Source: an uncultured Blautia sp. (GTDB lineage: Bacteria; Bacillota; Clostridia; Lachnospirales; Lachnospiraceae). From it: DNA of 23,049 bases. Both the position numbers and the translations under genes were made by a program. Location: positions 1-23,049 of the forward strand of contig CALIZJ010000132.1 in the NCBI GenBank assembly GCA_938028845.1, in the 5' to 3' direction. This document shows, piece by piece, positions 23,016 through 23,049 of this stretch. The notes under the pieces were generated by a model, which did no database searches, had not been told where the DNA came from, and was given only the letters and a program-made list of their open reading frames with translations. Position 1 is the stretch's first letter. Every line of letters begins with the position of its first letter.

Positions 23016-23049
23016 ATGAAAAAAGAAGAACTGCGCTATTTAAAGCGCC
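23016..23049 (+). CDS. Start of an unidentified gene, cut by the window edge
   Basis: ATG at 23016 follows AGGGAG (23001-23006) and opens MKKEELRYLKR before the window ends. No terminator is seen between polC and this start (48 bases, AT-rich), so read-through from polC is likely. Too short to identify. Confidence 0.55.
   Translation, partial: MKKEELRYLKR

Noticed and set aside
1..23049. Prophage, insertion sequence, toxin-antitoxin or defence island
   Set aside because: No transposase, integrase, terminal repeats, nuclease or antitoxin motif was seen on either strand.

Overview
The window looks like chromosome of a Gram-positive, low- to mid-GC Clostridia, most likely a gut-type Lachnospiraceae. 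The reasons are a PolC-type replicative polymerase, strong AGGAGG ribosome sites, promoters with TGn-extended -10 boxes, wall-binding YG-repeat proteins, and a thymidylate synthase and DHFR of a type I associate with Clostridia. I see no transposase, phage gene, CRISPR array, tRNA or rRNA; this is ordinary chromosome with one accessory-looking surface block at the left end.

Positions 1-6650 (+) form a cell-surface block. Two secreted transglutaminase-like cysteine enzymes with wall-binding repeats are followed by a third repeat protein that lacks the catalytic part. Then come a membrane-bound O-acyltransferase, a DHHW/SGNH-type acetyl-transfer partner and a secreted SH3 protein. The first two genes have their own promoters and terminators. 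The last four run together and end at a cluster of hairpins that includes a bidirectional terminator.

Positions 6800-9520 (-) hold an iron-type alcohol dehydrogenase followed at once by a class-3-like aldehyde dehydrogenase: a two-gene alcohol-to-aldehyde-to-acid operon. Positions 9625-11144 (-) hold a polyprenyl-phosphate sugar-phosphate transferase that would start surface polysaccharide assembly. It is transcribed divergently from a stand-alone EAL protein (11330-12115, +), a putative c-di-GMP phosphodiesterase.

Positions 12171-13553 (+) carry thyA and folA, the dTMP and tetrahydrofolate pair. A bidirectional terminator separates them from convergent ilvE (-). ilvE shares a divergent promoter region with an xpaC-telA pair (14925-17287, +), a membrane protein plus a toxic-anion-resistance-type coiled-coil protein. 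ispG (isoprenoid synthesis) and polC (DNA polymerase III alpha) follow in tight succession, and a new gene begins at the right edge.

The recurring theme is the cell envelope: wall-anchored cysteine enzymes, O-acylation, polysaccharide initiation and isoprenoid precursors, with c-di-GMP turnover next to the sugar transferase. The part that best fits an undescribed system is the left-hand block, where putative transglutaminase-fold enzymes sit beside an O-acetylation cassette. No search could be run, so family assignments rest on motifs read by eye.
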